Positions 1 through 6,433 of a stretch of DNA of 45,472 bases are shown piece after piece. Origin of the DNA: Candidatus Fermentibacteraceae bacterium (GTDB lineage Bacteria > Fermentibacterota > Fermentibacteria > Fermentibacterales > JCC-6). The DNA lies in NCBI GenBank assembly GCA_021162285.1, contig JAGGYZ010000329.1:1-45472 (forward strand). Reading direction: 5' to 3'. The translations under genes were made by a program, and so were the position numbers. Each line of letters opens with the position of its first letter. Position 1 is the stretch's first letter. Under the pieces are notes generated by a model that did no database searches, was not told the DNA's origin, and was given only the letters and a program-made list of their open reading frames with translations.

Positions 1-831
1 CATGAGCCGTGGGAATTGGTGATGCGGGCGCAAGCAGCACTGCATAAAGCGAGTAAGAAGTGTGTCTGCAATTCCGGAATGATTGCTGAACTTCATGAGA
101 TTACCGATGAGCTTGAAATCGCATTGAGTGGCGATGAACCCACTGCAGGGGAGGTGATGCGGATACTGGGGCATGAGCTGAAGTCTCCTATTGCTGCCAT
201 TGTAAGCCTTCTGCATGCTGTTGAGATAGGTTATGTGAAGAATCCGGAGAATTCACTGCGGATGATAGGGCGGGCAAGGAAGAGGGCAGAGGAGCTTGTC
301 CCGCTGGTTAATGACATCATGGTTCTTGGTAACCTTTCTGAAACGGATCCGTCGGAGCTTAACGAGAAGGTCAGTATGCTTGAGGTATGCAGGAGCGTGC
401 ATGAACTCATGGAACTGATGTTTGAGGAGAAGGGGATCTGCTTCAAGTTCAAGTACCCGGAATCAGAGCCGTTTCTTCCTGTAAGAGGGAGGGAGAGCTT
501 TCTCAGGAGAGTTGTTCAGAATCTGTGTGTAAATGCATTCAAGTACAACAGAACCGGAGGATGTATCTATCTCAGGGTGTTCTCAGAGGGCTCCGAGGTT
601 GTTGTTGAGATCAAGGATACTGGAATGGGAATCCCAGCAGATGATCTGCCGCATGTGTTTGATTTTCTTTTCAGGGGAAAGCAGGCAAAGAGAAACCCTG
701 ACGGGGGGCTTGGTCTGGGGTTATCAATGGTGAAGCAGATTGTTGATGTTCATGGTGGTTCTATTTCTGCTGAAAGTGAAGAGGGCAGTGGAACAACCAT
801 GACAGTTCGCCTTCCCCTGTACGGGGATTAG
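1..831 (+). CDS. Sensor histidine kinase, 5' end outside window
   Basis: This is a membrane-free histidine kinase region that would autophosphorylate on histidine and pass phosphate to a response regulator. The frame is open to base 1, so the true start is probably upstream; the first in-window start codon is TTG at 16. Numbering from 16, the H-box GHELKSPIAA has the phospho-acceptor His53. The N-box QNLCVNAFKYN spans about 168-178, the G1 box DTGMGIP begins at Asp201, and the glycine-rich G2 box GGLGLGLSM is at 230-238. The DHp and ATPase domains are complete. Residues encoded at 1-60 (PWELVMRAQAALHK) resemble the last helix of a receiver domain, so the full protein may be a receiver-kinase hybrid. 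It converges with the minus-strand lipoprotein gene six bases downstream. The kinase call is firm; its signal and partner are unknown. Confidence 0.9.
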   Translation, partial: HEPWELVMRAQAALHKASKKCVCNSGMIAELHEITDELEIALSGDEPTAGEVMRILGHELKSPIAAIVSLLHAVEIGYVKNPENSLRMIGRARKRAEELVPLVNDIMVLGNLSETDPSELNEKVSMLEVCRSVHELMELMFEEKGICFKFKYPESEPFLPVRGRESFLRRVVQNLCVNAFKYNRTGGCIYLRVFSEGSEVVVEIKDTGMGIPADDLPHVFDFLFRGKQAKRNPDGGLGLGLSMVKQIVDVHGGSISAESEEGSGTTMTVRLPLYGD

Positions 832-837
832 GCTGAT

Positions 838-1461
838 TCAGTCGGCATCTTTCATGCTTACAGGCCAGGTGTAGCCTTTGCTGTCTACAGTTACATCCCA
901 AATGGTGTAGGTGTTTCCGGATTCGTCCTCTACATAGATATCATAGGTGTCTGACTGAACATAGGCGGTGTAGGTATCACCGTGATACAGTCTTTCACCG
1001 TTTATGTGATTGTTACCCCAGTCACCACTGCTGGATGGTGACAGCCAGACACCACTGAGGGTTCTGCTTTCAAGATTGTTAGTTACCGCAACTGCACAAT
1101 GTCCTGCGTACTGAACTGTCGTAGCTATATCGATATCATCCAGTGTAACAGTCCAGTTAAATCCGTCTGTGCCTATGCGAACACCCTGAACTGTATAGGT
1201 ATCACCGTCTTCGTCGGTGACCTGCAGGTCGTACACTCCTGGCCTGACCATTACCTCAGCCTCCCGGCCTGGAGCCAGGATATCGGTGCCGGGAAGATGA
1301 TTTGTGCCCCAGATATTGTCTGTGCCTCTGCTGATGTATACGCAGGTGATATCGTAGTTTTCAAGGCCGTTTGTTACAACCAGGGGTACTTTCTCCAGAC
1401 AGCCGGTTGAAAGCACAACACCGACGACTGCCGCCAGGTAGAAAATTGTCTTTCTCTTCAA
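838..1461 (-). CDS. Lipoprotein with two copies of the WG/DEDGD domain
   Basis: A 207-residue predicted lipoprotein of unknown function. The TTG start at 1461 is supported by an upstream AAAAAGGGG and by the signal peptide that follows, with lipobox LSTGC and Cys21. Two tandem domains follow, at about 26-111 and 122-207. Each runs from VVTNGLE or AVTNNLE through a W-G-x-N centre (WGTNHL, WGNNHI) and an acidic loop (DEDGDTYT, DESGNTYT) to a terminal DDID or KDAD. It is the last of six related minus-strand genes. Only 51 bases without a visible terminator separate it from the gene before it, so they are probably co-transcribed. The acidic loop could bind a cation, but it is not a canonical EF-hand. 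From memory, the domain resembles short exported proteobacterial proteins that are often misnamed argininosuccinate lyase; that needs a profile search. Confidence 0.85.
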   Translation of the reverse strand: MKRKTIFYLAAVVGVVLSTGCLEKVPLVVTNGLENYDITCVYISRGTDNIWGTNHLPGTDILAPGREAEVMVRPGVYDLQVTDEDGDTYTVQGVRIGTDGFNWTVTLDDIDIATTVQYAGHCAVAVTNNLESRTLSGVWLSPSSSGDWGNNHINGERLYHGDTYTAYVQSDTYDIYVEDESGNTYTIWDVTVDSKGYTWPVSMKDAD

Positions 1462-1512
1462 AACACTGCCCCTTTTTAAACAGTATTACCTGGATGCTTC
1501 AAATTTATTCCA

Positions 1513-1839
1513 TCAGTCCATGTCTGATGGTGCTACTATCCATTCGTAATCTTCAGTCTCTATCTCGATGTCCCATACTGTGTACGTTTTTCCGTATTGA
1601 TCAACAACCTGCAAGTCGTATGTATCCGGAAGAACAGTAATTTCATGGGACTCTCCAGGCTGCAGCACTTTCCAGTCTGGAAGATTGCTTGTTCCCCATT
1701 CTTCCTCGGAGCCACTGCTGACATACACATACTCTATATTCCTGTCCTCCAGACCGTTGGTGATGATGACCTTTGCAGGATCGTAGCATCCCGTTGCAAC
1801 GAGAAACATGAATAGTGCTGTAATTAACAGTTTTGACAT
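1513..1839 (-). CDS. Small lipoprotein with one WG/DEDGD-type domain
   Basis: A 108-residue predicted lipoprotein of unknown function. The ATG at 1839 is preferred over an in-frame start 21 bases upstream because AAAGGAAC lies just ahead of it and the signal peptide MSKLLITALFMFLVATGC then starts at its normal position, with Cys18 as lipid anchor. One domain fills the rest, with IITNGLED, VYVSS, EEWG, LQPGES, TYDLQVVD, YTVWDIEI and a terminal PSDMD. The acidic loop is weakened here to DQYGKT, unlike most other copies. The start lies only about 21 bases beyond a strong hairpin, which leaves little space for its own promoter, so expression probably depends on read-through from the three-domain gene upstream. 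The protein has the same length as the other single-domain member at 3242-3568. Confidence 0.82.
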   Translation of the reverse strand: MSKLLITALFMFLVATGCYDPAKVIITNGLEDRNIEYVYVSSGSEEEWGTSNLPDWKVLQPGESHEITVLPDTYDLQVVDQYGKTYTVWDIEIETEDYEWIVAPSDMD

Positions 1840-1860
1840 ATAGTTCCTTTCACTGCACAC

Positions 1861-1890
1861 AAAAACAGGGGGCAGGATAGCCCCCTGTTT
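1861..1890 (-). terminator. Intrinsic terminator or attenuator inside the lipoprotein cluster
   Basis: A perfect 10-bp stem (AACAGGGGGC at 1864-1873 with GCCCCCTGTT at 1880-1889) closes a six-base loop. Read on the minus strand it is followed by a run of five T. It lies 20 bases after the stop of the three-domain gene and about 21 bases before the next start at 1839. Because the following gene seems to lack room for a promoter, the hairpin may act as a partial terminator that lowers expression of the last two genes. Confidence 0.85.
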
Positions 1891-1909
1891 AATGAATCAG
1901 GGCGTGAAC

Positions 1910-2848
1910 CTAGTTCATGTCGGAGAGTTCAACTTCCCAGTAGAAACCGTCTTCAGCAACATCAATATCCCAGAGTGTATAGGAGTCGCCGTCTTCGTCT
2001 TCAACCTTGAAGTCGTAGGTGTTGCCGGCAGGAACGTAGAAAGTGAATTCCTCACCGGGCTCAAGGAGTTCGGAACCAAGGCGGTCTTCGCCCCATGGTC
2101 CGTCGCTTGGATCACCGTACATATACCAGATTGTCCAGTCGCCAAGACCGTTGTAGATGGTGATAGGGGCATCGCCTTCAACGACATCCTCAATGCTTGA
2201 ATCCATGTCGGAAAGCTGTACATCCCACTCAAAGCCATCCTCGCCTACCCAGACATCCCAGAGGTAGTAGTTATCGTCATCTTCATCGGTGCACATGAAG
2301 TCGTAGTAGTCGTTGGCCGGAACGGTAAAGGATACCAATTCTTCCGGTTCAAGAAGCTCGGAACCAAGCCGGTCTTCGCCCCATCCATCTTCTGATGAAG
2401 GGCTGGCGTATGCGTACCAGATTGTCCAGTCGCCAAGCTCGTTTACAAAGGTAACGGTTGCATCCGGAACATTCCAGTCTCCGTCTTCGTAGACAACTTC
2501 CCACTCGTAGTCGTGCTCGTCAATTTCAACGCCGTACCTTGTGTAGATACCGCCGTCTTCGTCTTCAATCCAGAGATCGTAGCTACCGGCATCATCAAGA
2601 GTCAGTGTGAATTCTTCTCCTGGAAGAAGAGGTTCATCAATGAGATTTTCTGACCATGCTGCAGCCTCTGAAGAATCGATCCAGATCTCTGTAACTTCAA
2701 GGTCTTCCAGGCCGTTGATGATAGTAGCCTCGACAATTACATCCTCAACTTCTTCAGTTGTGTCGTTTGCCGGTGCTTCGCCACCACCGCAGGCAAGAAA
2801 CAGTACCGGCAGAGCCAGTAGTGCAATAAACAGATTAAACTTCTTCAA
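1910..2848 (-). CDS. Lipoprotein with three tandem WG/DEDGD domains
   Basis: A 312-residue, strongly acidic predicted lipoprotein of unknown function. The TTG start at 2848 has a strong site, AAGGAGGG, six to seven bases ahead. The signal peptide ends in LFLAC with Cys20, followed by a Gly-rich linker. Three domains lie at about 40-126, 129-216 and 227-312. They share NGLxD or NELGD, WGEDRLGSELLEP (second and third copies), an acidic loop (DEDGG, DEDDD, DEDGD) followed by YT or YY and a W-D or Y-G, and a terminal SDMD or SDMN. The second and third copies are close at DNA level, which suggests recent duplication. A 393-base spacer precedes the gene and a perfect hairpin follows it. The many acidic residues would suit cation binding or a charged surface layer; this is inference. 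Confidence 0.87.
   Translation of the reverse strand: MKKFNLFIALLALPVLFLACGGGEAPANDTTEEVEDVIVEATIINGLEDLEVTEIWIDSSEAAAWSENLIDEPLLPGEEFTLTLDDAGSYDLWIEDEDGGIYTRYGVEIDEHDYEWEVVYEDGDWNVPDATVTFVNELGDWTIWYAYASPSSEDGWGEDRLGSELLEPEELVSFTVPANDYYDFMCTDEDDDNYYLWDVWVGEDGFEWDVQLSDMDSSIEDVVEGDAPITIYNGLGDWTIWYMYGDPSDGPWGEDRLGSELLEPGEEFTFYVPAGNTYDFKVEDEDGDSYTLWDIDVAEDGFYWEVELSDMN
2070..2437. repeat. Near-identical intragenic direct repeats encoding two WG/DEDGD domains
   Basis: The stretch coding for the second and third domains of the three-domain lipoprotein contains matching blocks. A 27-base block at 2070-2096 recurs at 2358-2384 with one mismatch, 288 bases apart. A 23-base block at 2124-2146 recurs exactly at 2415-2437, 291 bases apart. 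Both spacings are whole codons (96 and 97), so the repeat unit keeps the frame. This indicates internal tandem duplication of one domain. Confidence 0.85.
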
Positions 2849-3241
2849 CTTTCCCTCCTTTTGTGTACTTTAAAAATTACCATACCGAACAGGGAACAAT
2901 AAGAGAACACAGCAGCCGAGTAAAGACCATCGTGGACACGAGTCACCAGAGTTGCAGCTTGAACTGATTTCAAAGCTTAGCAGTACATTCCGATCGCTTC
3001 ACTTCGTGCCTGCTGCAGCAGCACAGTAGACACTCTACCATGTGTCTTCACTAACACTGAACCTGCTGTACAGTATTTCCAGGAGCTTGTCCGAGAATAG
3101 ACATTGAGCAACAGCGCCTCACGGACGAGACGAAAAGCATGCCGATTAGAGGATAACAGCAACGCTATTTGACGATGATTGGCGTGTTTTGCAGCCGTTC
3201 GTGTGGTGTCTAATGCCGATGTTGTATTTTCGGTCAGACTC
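2849..3241. other. 393-bp spacer without a recognised gene
   Basis: This is the only stretch over 300 bases without a supported gene. A 61-codon minus-strand frame at 2977-3162 lacks a convincing ribosome site and resembles nothing I recognise. Possible secondary structure includes AGACAC (3028-3033) pairing with GTGTCT (3042-3047) over an eight-base loop, and the perfect palindrome TGCTGCAGCA at 3011-3020. The spacer separates the upstream three lipoprotein genes from the downstream three, so it presumably carries the promoter for the gene starting at 2848, although no clear -35/-10 pair was found. It could also be a decayed gene or hold a small RNA. Confidence 0.5.
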
Positions 3242-3568
3242 CTAGTCTATGTCGGAAAGAGTAACTGCCCAGTCGTATCCGTCTGAACCGATTACAACAT
3301 CCCAGCGCGTGTAAGGATCTCCATCCTCATCAACAATCCTGATGTCATAGGTTCCGGCTGCAACACCGATTGTTACTTCGTCACCCGGCTCCATGATCTC
3401 ACTGATGCGGTTGGTGCTCCATTCGCTGTCTTCAGCAGGGTCAATATTAATTTCTTCGATGTTCCACGCGCCAAGATCGTTGGTAATTTTTACCTGTACC
3501 TGGCCTCCGCAGCCGGAAACAAGAGTTGCGGCAAGTGCCAAGACAAGCAATACTGAAAGCTTCTTCAT
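3242..3568 (-). CDS. Small lipoprotein with one WG/DEDGD domain
   Basis: A 108-residue predicted lipoprotein of unknown function. The ATG at 3568 is chosen over an in-frame start 39 bases upstream because GGAGGG sits just before it and it opens a normal signal peptide (MKKLSVLLVLAL) ending in LVSGC with Cys20. One domain follows, with KITNDLGAWNIEEI, a W-S-x-N centre instead of W-G, MEPGDEVTIGV, AGTYDIRIVDEDGDPYTRWDV and a terminal LSDID. It is close to the consensus of the family and makes a good query for searches. A pair of hairpins lies between it and the preceding gene. A 393-base spacer separates it from the next member. Confidence 0.85.
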   Translation of the reverse strand: MKKLSVLLVLALAATLVSGCGGQVQVKITNDLGAWNIEEINIDPAEDSEWSTNRISEIMEPGDEVTIGVAAGTYDIRIVDEDGDPYTRWDVVIGSDGYDWAVTLSDID

Positions 3569-3625
3569 AATCCCTCCATTTGACTGAGCAGTGTCAACCA
3601 CTGGCACCGCTGTATTTCACCCTCT

Positions 3626-3663
3626 ATAAAATAAGGCAGAGACTGCCGCAGGTAAAGCCTGCG
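3626..3663 (-). terminator. Possible terminator with two small hairpins
   Basis: On the minus strand, downstream of the three-domain anchored protein, a stem CGCAGG/CCTGCG (3647-3652 with 3658-3663) is followed by GGCAG/CTGCC (3635-3639 with 3643-3647) and then TTATTTTAT. The second stem with its T-rich tail looks like a short intrinsic terminator. The stems share one base, so they may form alternately. Confidence 0.5.
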
Positions 3664-3692
3664 CACACATTGAAGTGCTGAGACAGGGTGTG

Positions 3693-4661
3693 TTACGGAA
3701 AAAACTGATCGAGATCGCTCATGGAAACTCTCCAGCTGTTTCCGCCAGCAGACACTGCAATTCCGTACCTGGTGTAGCTGTCATTGTCTTCATCCACAAC
3801 TTTTACATCGTAGGTTCCCGGGTCAAGCAGCAGAGAGTACAGCTCTTTGGGCTCGATACCGGAAGATGCCAGATGGTTTTCACTCCATGTTTCCACTCCG
3901 GAGTTTCTGTGGTATAGACCTGTAATTATCCAGTCACCAAGAGCATTGCAGAGAATCAGTCTGCTGCTTCCCGTACCGGAGCTCTTCATGGTGTACAACA
4001 GACAGTTTTTCGTGATACTGCAGGCTGCAGCAGCCTGATCGGGCAGAGTCAGAGATACTCTGCAGCTGTAGCGATTTCCCATGTCATCTGTGGCGTTAAC
4101 TGTGTAGCTGCCCTGGGAGACTCTGGTGTTCAGTGCTTTCCCCGGGGGAAGAACGAAGGTGCCCAGGATGTTTGGACTGCTTACAGGGTCACCACCTTCA
4201 CAGGTAATGGTGACTGTGTGAATGTTGTGCCATTCCAGTCCATTTGTTATTCTGACCAGGCTTTCTCCGGACCCGGCATAGAACTCTGCATCGGACTCCA
4301 TGATGTGTTCAAATGTGTCGCGATTTGTCATGGATATCTGCACTCTAAGAGTTTCAGCAGCTGCAACGCTGCACCGGTACATCCCTCCTTCGGTATCAGA
4401 TGCCGTCAGTTCTGAACATGCAGCAGGAACAGACAATTGAAGTGTTTCGCCTGGGCGAAGATCACTTTCAATAAGGTTTACAGTTCCACCATCCAGCAGA
4501 ATTCTGTCAAGAGTAATATCTGGAAGTGAGTTTGTCACGAAAATGAGTTTTGTACTTTCGCCTGCACCCGGTTTAAGGAGAAACACAGCTGCAATAGCTA
4601 CAACCAGAACAACCAGCGGTATCGCAAGTTTTCCAGTATTCCTGGTGCTTGTTTTCAGCAC
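3693..4661 (-). CDS. Membrane-anchored protein with three divergent WG/DEDGD domains
   Basis: A 322-residue protein with one N-terminal membrane segment (about 12-29, IPLVVLVVAIAAVFLL) and no lipobox, so it is anchored by a helix rather than by lipid. Three domains lie at about 37-125, 135-225 and 233-318. Only the third keeps the family pattern (NALGDW, W-S-E-N-H-L, TYDVKVVDEDNDSYTRYG, SMSDLD). The first two keep TNSL or TNGLE and P-G but have lost the central tryptophan and most of the acidic loop, and both contain paired cysteines in their second halves. The GTG start at 4661 lies four bases after the stop of the preceding gene, which suggests translational coupling; no strong ribosome site is visible. 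The divergent copies may have a different, perhaps structural, role. Confidence 0.8.
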   Translation of the reverse strand: MLKTSTRNTGKLAIPLVVLVVAIAAVFLLKPGAGESTKLIFVTNSLPDITLDRILLDGGTVNLIESDLRPGETLQLSVPAACSELTASDTEGGMYRCSVAAAETLRVQISMTNRDTFEHIMESDAEFYAGSGESLVRITNGLEWHNIHTVTITCEGGDPVSSPNILGTFVLPPGKALNTRVSQGSYTVNATDDMGNRYSCRVSLTLPDQAAAACSITKNCLLYTMKSSGTGSSRLILCNALGDWIITGLYHRNSGVETWSENHLASSGIEPKELYSLLLDPGTYDVKVVDEDNDSYTRYGIAVSAGGNSWRVSMSDLDQFFP

Positions 4662-4665
4662 GCGC

Positions 4666-5442
4666 TCAGTCCAATTCGTCCCGATCCAGAGCTGTTACCG
4701 GCCAGAATACTCCGTCCTCGTCAAGTTCAATCTGCCAGAGTGTGTATACGTTGTCGTCAGAGTCCACAACTCTTATGTCGTACACTCCACTTTCCAGCCA
4801 GATTCCCATCTCTGATCCTGAGCCCAGAATGCTTGCCTGAAGCCAGTCTTCACCCCACGAGTCGCTGTTGCCTGGCGAGCAGTACACATTCCATATGGAA
4901 AGATGTTCCAGGTCGTTTCTCAAGGCAAACTCACAGCTGCCACTGCCGGTTGATATGTATGTTGGTGAATCTGTGAGATCAGAGCTGCCACTGGGCAGCC
5001 CGGTTCCTTGCATTGCCTCATTGAAGTACTGCGTAAGGTCCTGAACAAGATTCAGTTTCCATCTGCTTCCATCTCTGATGAATTCGTAGGACCTCACATC
5101 GCCGCCCTGTTCGGAAAGGAGGTAAGCTTTCTCATTTCGAAATTCAACTGATACAACAACATCAGAGAACACAAGAAAGTCGGTTTCTGACACGAGAGAG
5201 GCAAGCAGTTCTTCACCCTGGTTGTTGAACGGAGCACCGGCAGCGGTGTAGATTACTGCTATATCGTCGAGGAGATCTGCAGTTTCATCGGAAAAACCGC
5301 GGGCAAGACCGTGCCAGTTCTCCTGTGAGGCATCTTCCATTAATGTGTTGTAACTGTCGACAACTTCCCTCTGATCGCTGTTCCATCCTATGCATGCAAC
5401 CGCAGACAGGAGAAGGGCGGAAACCATCAGTTGTTTTTTCAA
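4666..5442 (-). CDS. Probable lipoprotein: NTF2-like region plus one WG/DEDGD domain
   Basis: A 258-residue secreted protein and the first gene of the six-gene cluster. The TTG at 5442 follows AAGGAG at good spacing. The signal peptide ends in SAVAC (Cys17), an acceptable but imperfect lipobox. Residues about 22-145 form a separate domain (EVVDSYNTLMEDASQ, then FRNEKAYLL and RDGSRWKLNL) that looks like an NTF2/SnoaL-type fold, judged from pattern only. A Ser/Gly/Thr-rich linker leads to one family domain at about 169-256, with LRNDLEHLSIWNVYCSP, SWGEDWL, GVYDIRVVDSDDNVYTLW and a terminal DRDELD. A minus-strand promoter candidate lies about 35-60 bases upstream. Its distinct N-terminal domain makes it the best source of a functional clue for the cluster. 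Confidence 0.82.
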   Translation of the reverse strand: MKKQLMVSALLLSAVACIGWNSDQREVVDSYNTLMEDASQENWHGLARGFSDETADLLDDIAVIYTAAGAPFNNQGEELLASLVSETDFLVFSDVVVSVEFRNEKAYLLSEQGGDVRSYEFIRDGSRWKLNLVQDLTQYFNEAMQGTGLPSGSSDLTDSPTYISTGSGSCEFALRNDLEHLSIWNVYCSPGNSDSWGEDWLQASILGSGSEMGIWLESGVYDIRVVDSDDNVYTLWQIELDEDGVFWPVTALDRDELD

Positions 5443-5475
5443 GGCAGACTCCTTTTCCGATTCATTCCAGAGAGA

Positions 5476-5504
5476 ACTCTACCCATTTGAGGTGAGCTGG
5501 TCAA
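5476..5504 (-). promoter_or_regulatory. Candidate promoter of the lipoprotein cluster
   Basis: On the minus strand TTGACC (5504-5499) and TAGAGT (5481-5476) are separated by 17 bases. The implied transcription start is near 5469, giving a leader of about 27 bases to the TTG start at 5442. The -35 matches five of six consensus bases and the -10 four of six. Confidence 0.5.
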
Positions 5505-5514
5505 CATCCACCTG

Positions 5515-5541
5515 TTGATTCCTGCTTTTTTGGGTTATTAT
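5515..5541 (+). promoter_or_regulatory. Weak candidate promoter of the GGDEF-nadC operon
   Basis: TTGATT (5515-5520) and TATTAT (5536-5541) are separated by 15 bases, shorter than ideal. They lie 32 bases before the start of the GGDEF gene and diverge from the lipoprotein promoter candidate. The spacing makes this only a suggestion. Confidence 0.35.
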
Positions 5542-5572
5542 CGGTGGTAATTAATCCCTTCCGGAGGACTTT

Positions 5573-6433
5573 ATGGATAGAGTTAGTTTTCCCCGTATGG
5601 TTGAGCTTGATGTTGTGACAGGGCTTCCACCAAGGAAAATGCTTGATCACGATCTGCCTGTGCTTCTCAGGTCAATGGGCACAGCAGGGTTGCCCATGTG
5701 CTCTATAATGATAGACATTGATCACTTCAAGAAATTCAACGACAGGTATGGGCATGACATCGGAGATCTGGTTTTAAAACATGTGTCGTCAATTATCAGA
5801 GAAGCTGTGAAATTCAGGGGGGAAGCATACCGTTACGGGGGAGAGGAAATCACAGTTCTTATGCTTAACTCCAGTGGACCGGAAGGGTTGGCAACTGCTG
5901 AGAGAATTTGTTCTGCAGTAGAAAACTCTGTGGTAAAAGCCGTTGTTAGGGGAAAAGAACAGCCTCTCTCAATTCAGATTTCTCTGGGAGTAGCTTCCAC
6001 AGGCTCTGTTGCAGGTTCGGAACTTATTGTTTGTTCCGACCAGGCTTTGTACAATGCGAAGTCAGCTGGAAGGAATCAGGCAGTTCTGTTTAAAAAAGGA
6101 AACAGTAAAGATGTTTCTACAACCGTAATTGATGTTCATTTTCCGTCCAGATCAGCTATTCTGGGAGGCAACTACATACTGCTGAAAAAGTGGTTCAGTT
6201 TCAGTAACCCCACGGACATAGAAGCCAGGGAGATAAAGGATCCAAACACAGACAGCAGTGAATTTGCCGACGGCCCTCCACCTCCATACGGTTTTGTGAA
6301 AGCAGAGATCAGGGGAAGGGTAAGCGAAATTGAACGGAGAGGTAACCATACCTATTTCAAGTTCGAGGTAAAAAGCGAGATCATTGATCTGATGTTCAAG
6401 TACATTCAGGATACCCGCAATGCAGCGAATTAG
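5573..6433 (+). CDS. GGDEF domain protein, probable diguanylate cyclase
   Basis: A 286-residue soluble protein expected to make cyclic di-GMP from two GTP. The GGDEF domain begins with LDVVTGLPPRKMLDHDL. It has the metal-binding stretch MIDIDHFKKFND (Asp48, Asp50) and active-site loop GGEEI at 89-93, a permitted variant of GGDEF. The product-inhibition motif RxxD expected just before the loop is absent (RGEA instead). After the cyclase domain (ends near 178) comes a C-terminal extension of about 105 residues with PPPPYG and an acidic-basic tail that I do not recognise. There is no membrane segment or sensory domain in front. The ATG at 5573 follows GGAGG. The gene overlaps the next by 14 bases and opens the cofactor operon. 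Confidence 0.85.
   Translation: MDRVSFPRMVELDVVTGLPPRKMLDHDLPVLLRSMGTAGLPMCSIMIDIDHFKKFNDRYGHDIGDLVLKHVSSIIREAVKFRGEAYRYGGEEITVLMLNSSGPEGLATAERICSAVENSVVKAVVRGKEQPLSIQISLGVASTGSVAGSELIVCSDQALYNAKSAGRNQAVLFKKGNSKDVSTTVIDVHFPSRSAILGGNYILLKKWFSFSNPTDIEAREIKDPNTDSSEFADGPPPPYGFVKAEIRGRVSEIERRGNHTYFKFEVKSEIIDLMFKYIQDTRNAAN

Noticed and set aside
1910..2848. Canonical EF-hand or dockerin calcium repeats
   Set aside because: The D-E-D-G-D loop lacks the Glu/Asp at position 12 and flanking helices of an EF-hand; the domain looks beta-rich.
2977..3162. 61-codon minus-strand frame in the lipoprotein spacer
   Set aside because: No convincing ribosome site, signal peptide or recognisable motif, and the frame is short enough to occur by chance.
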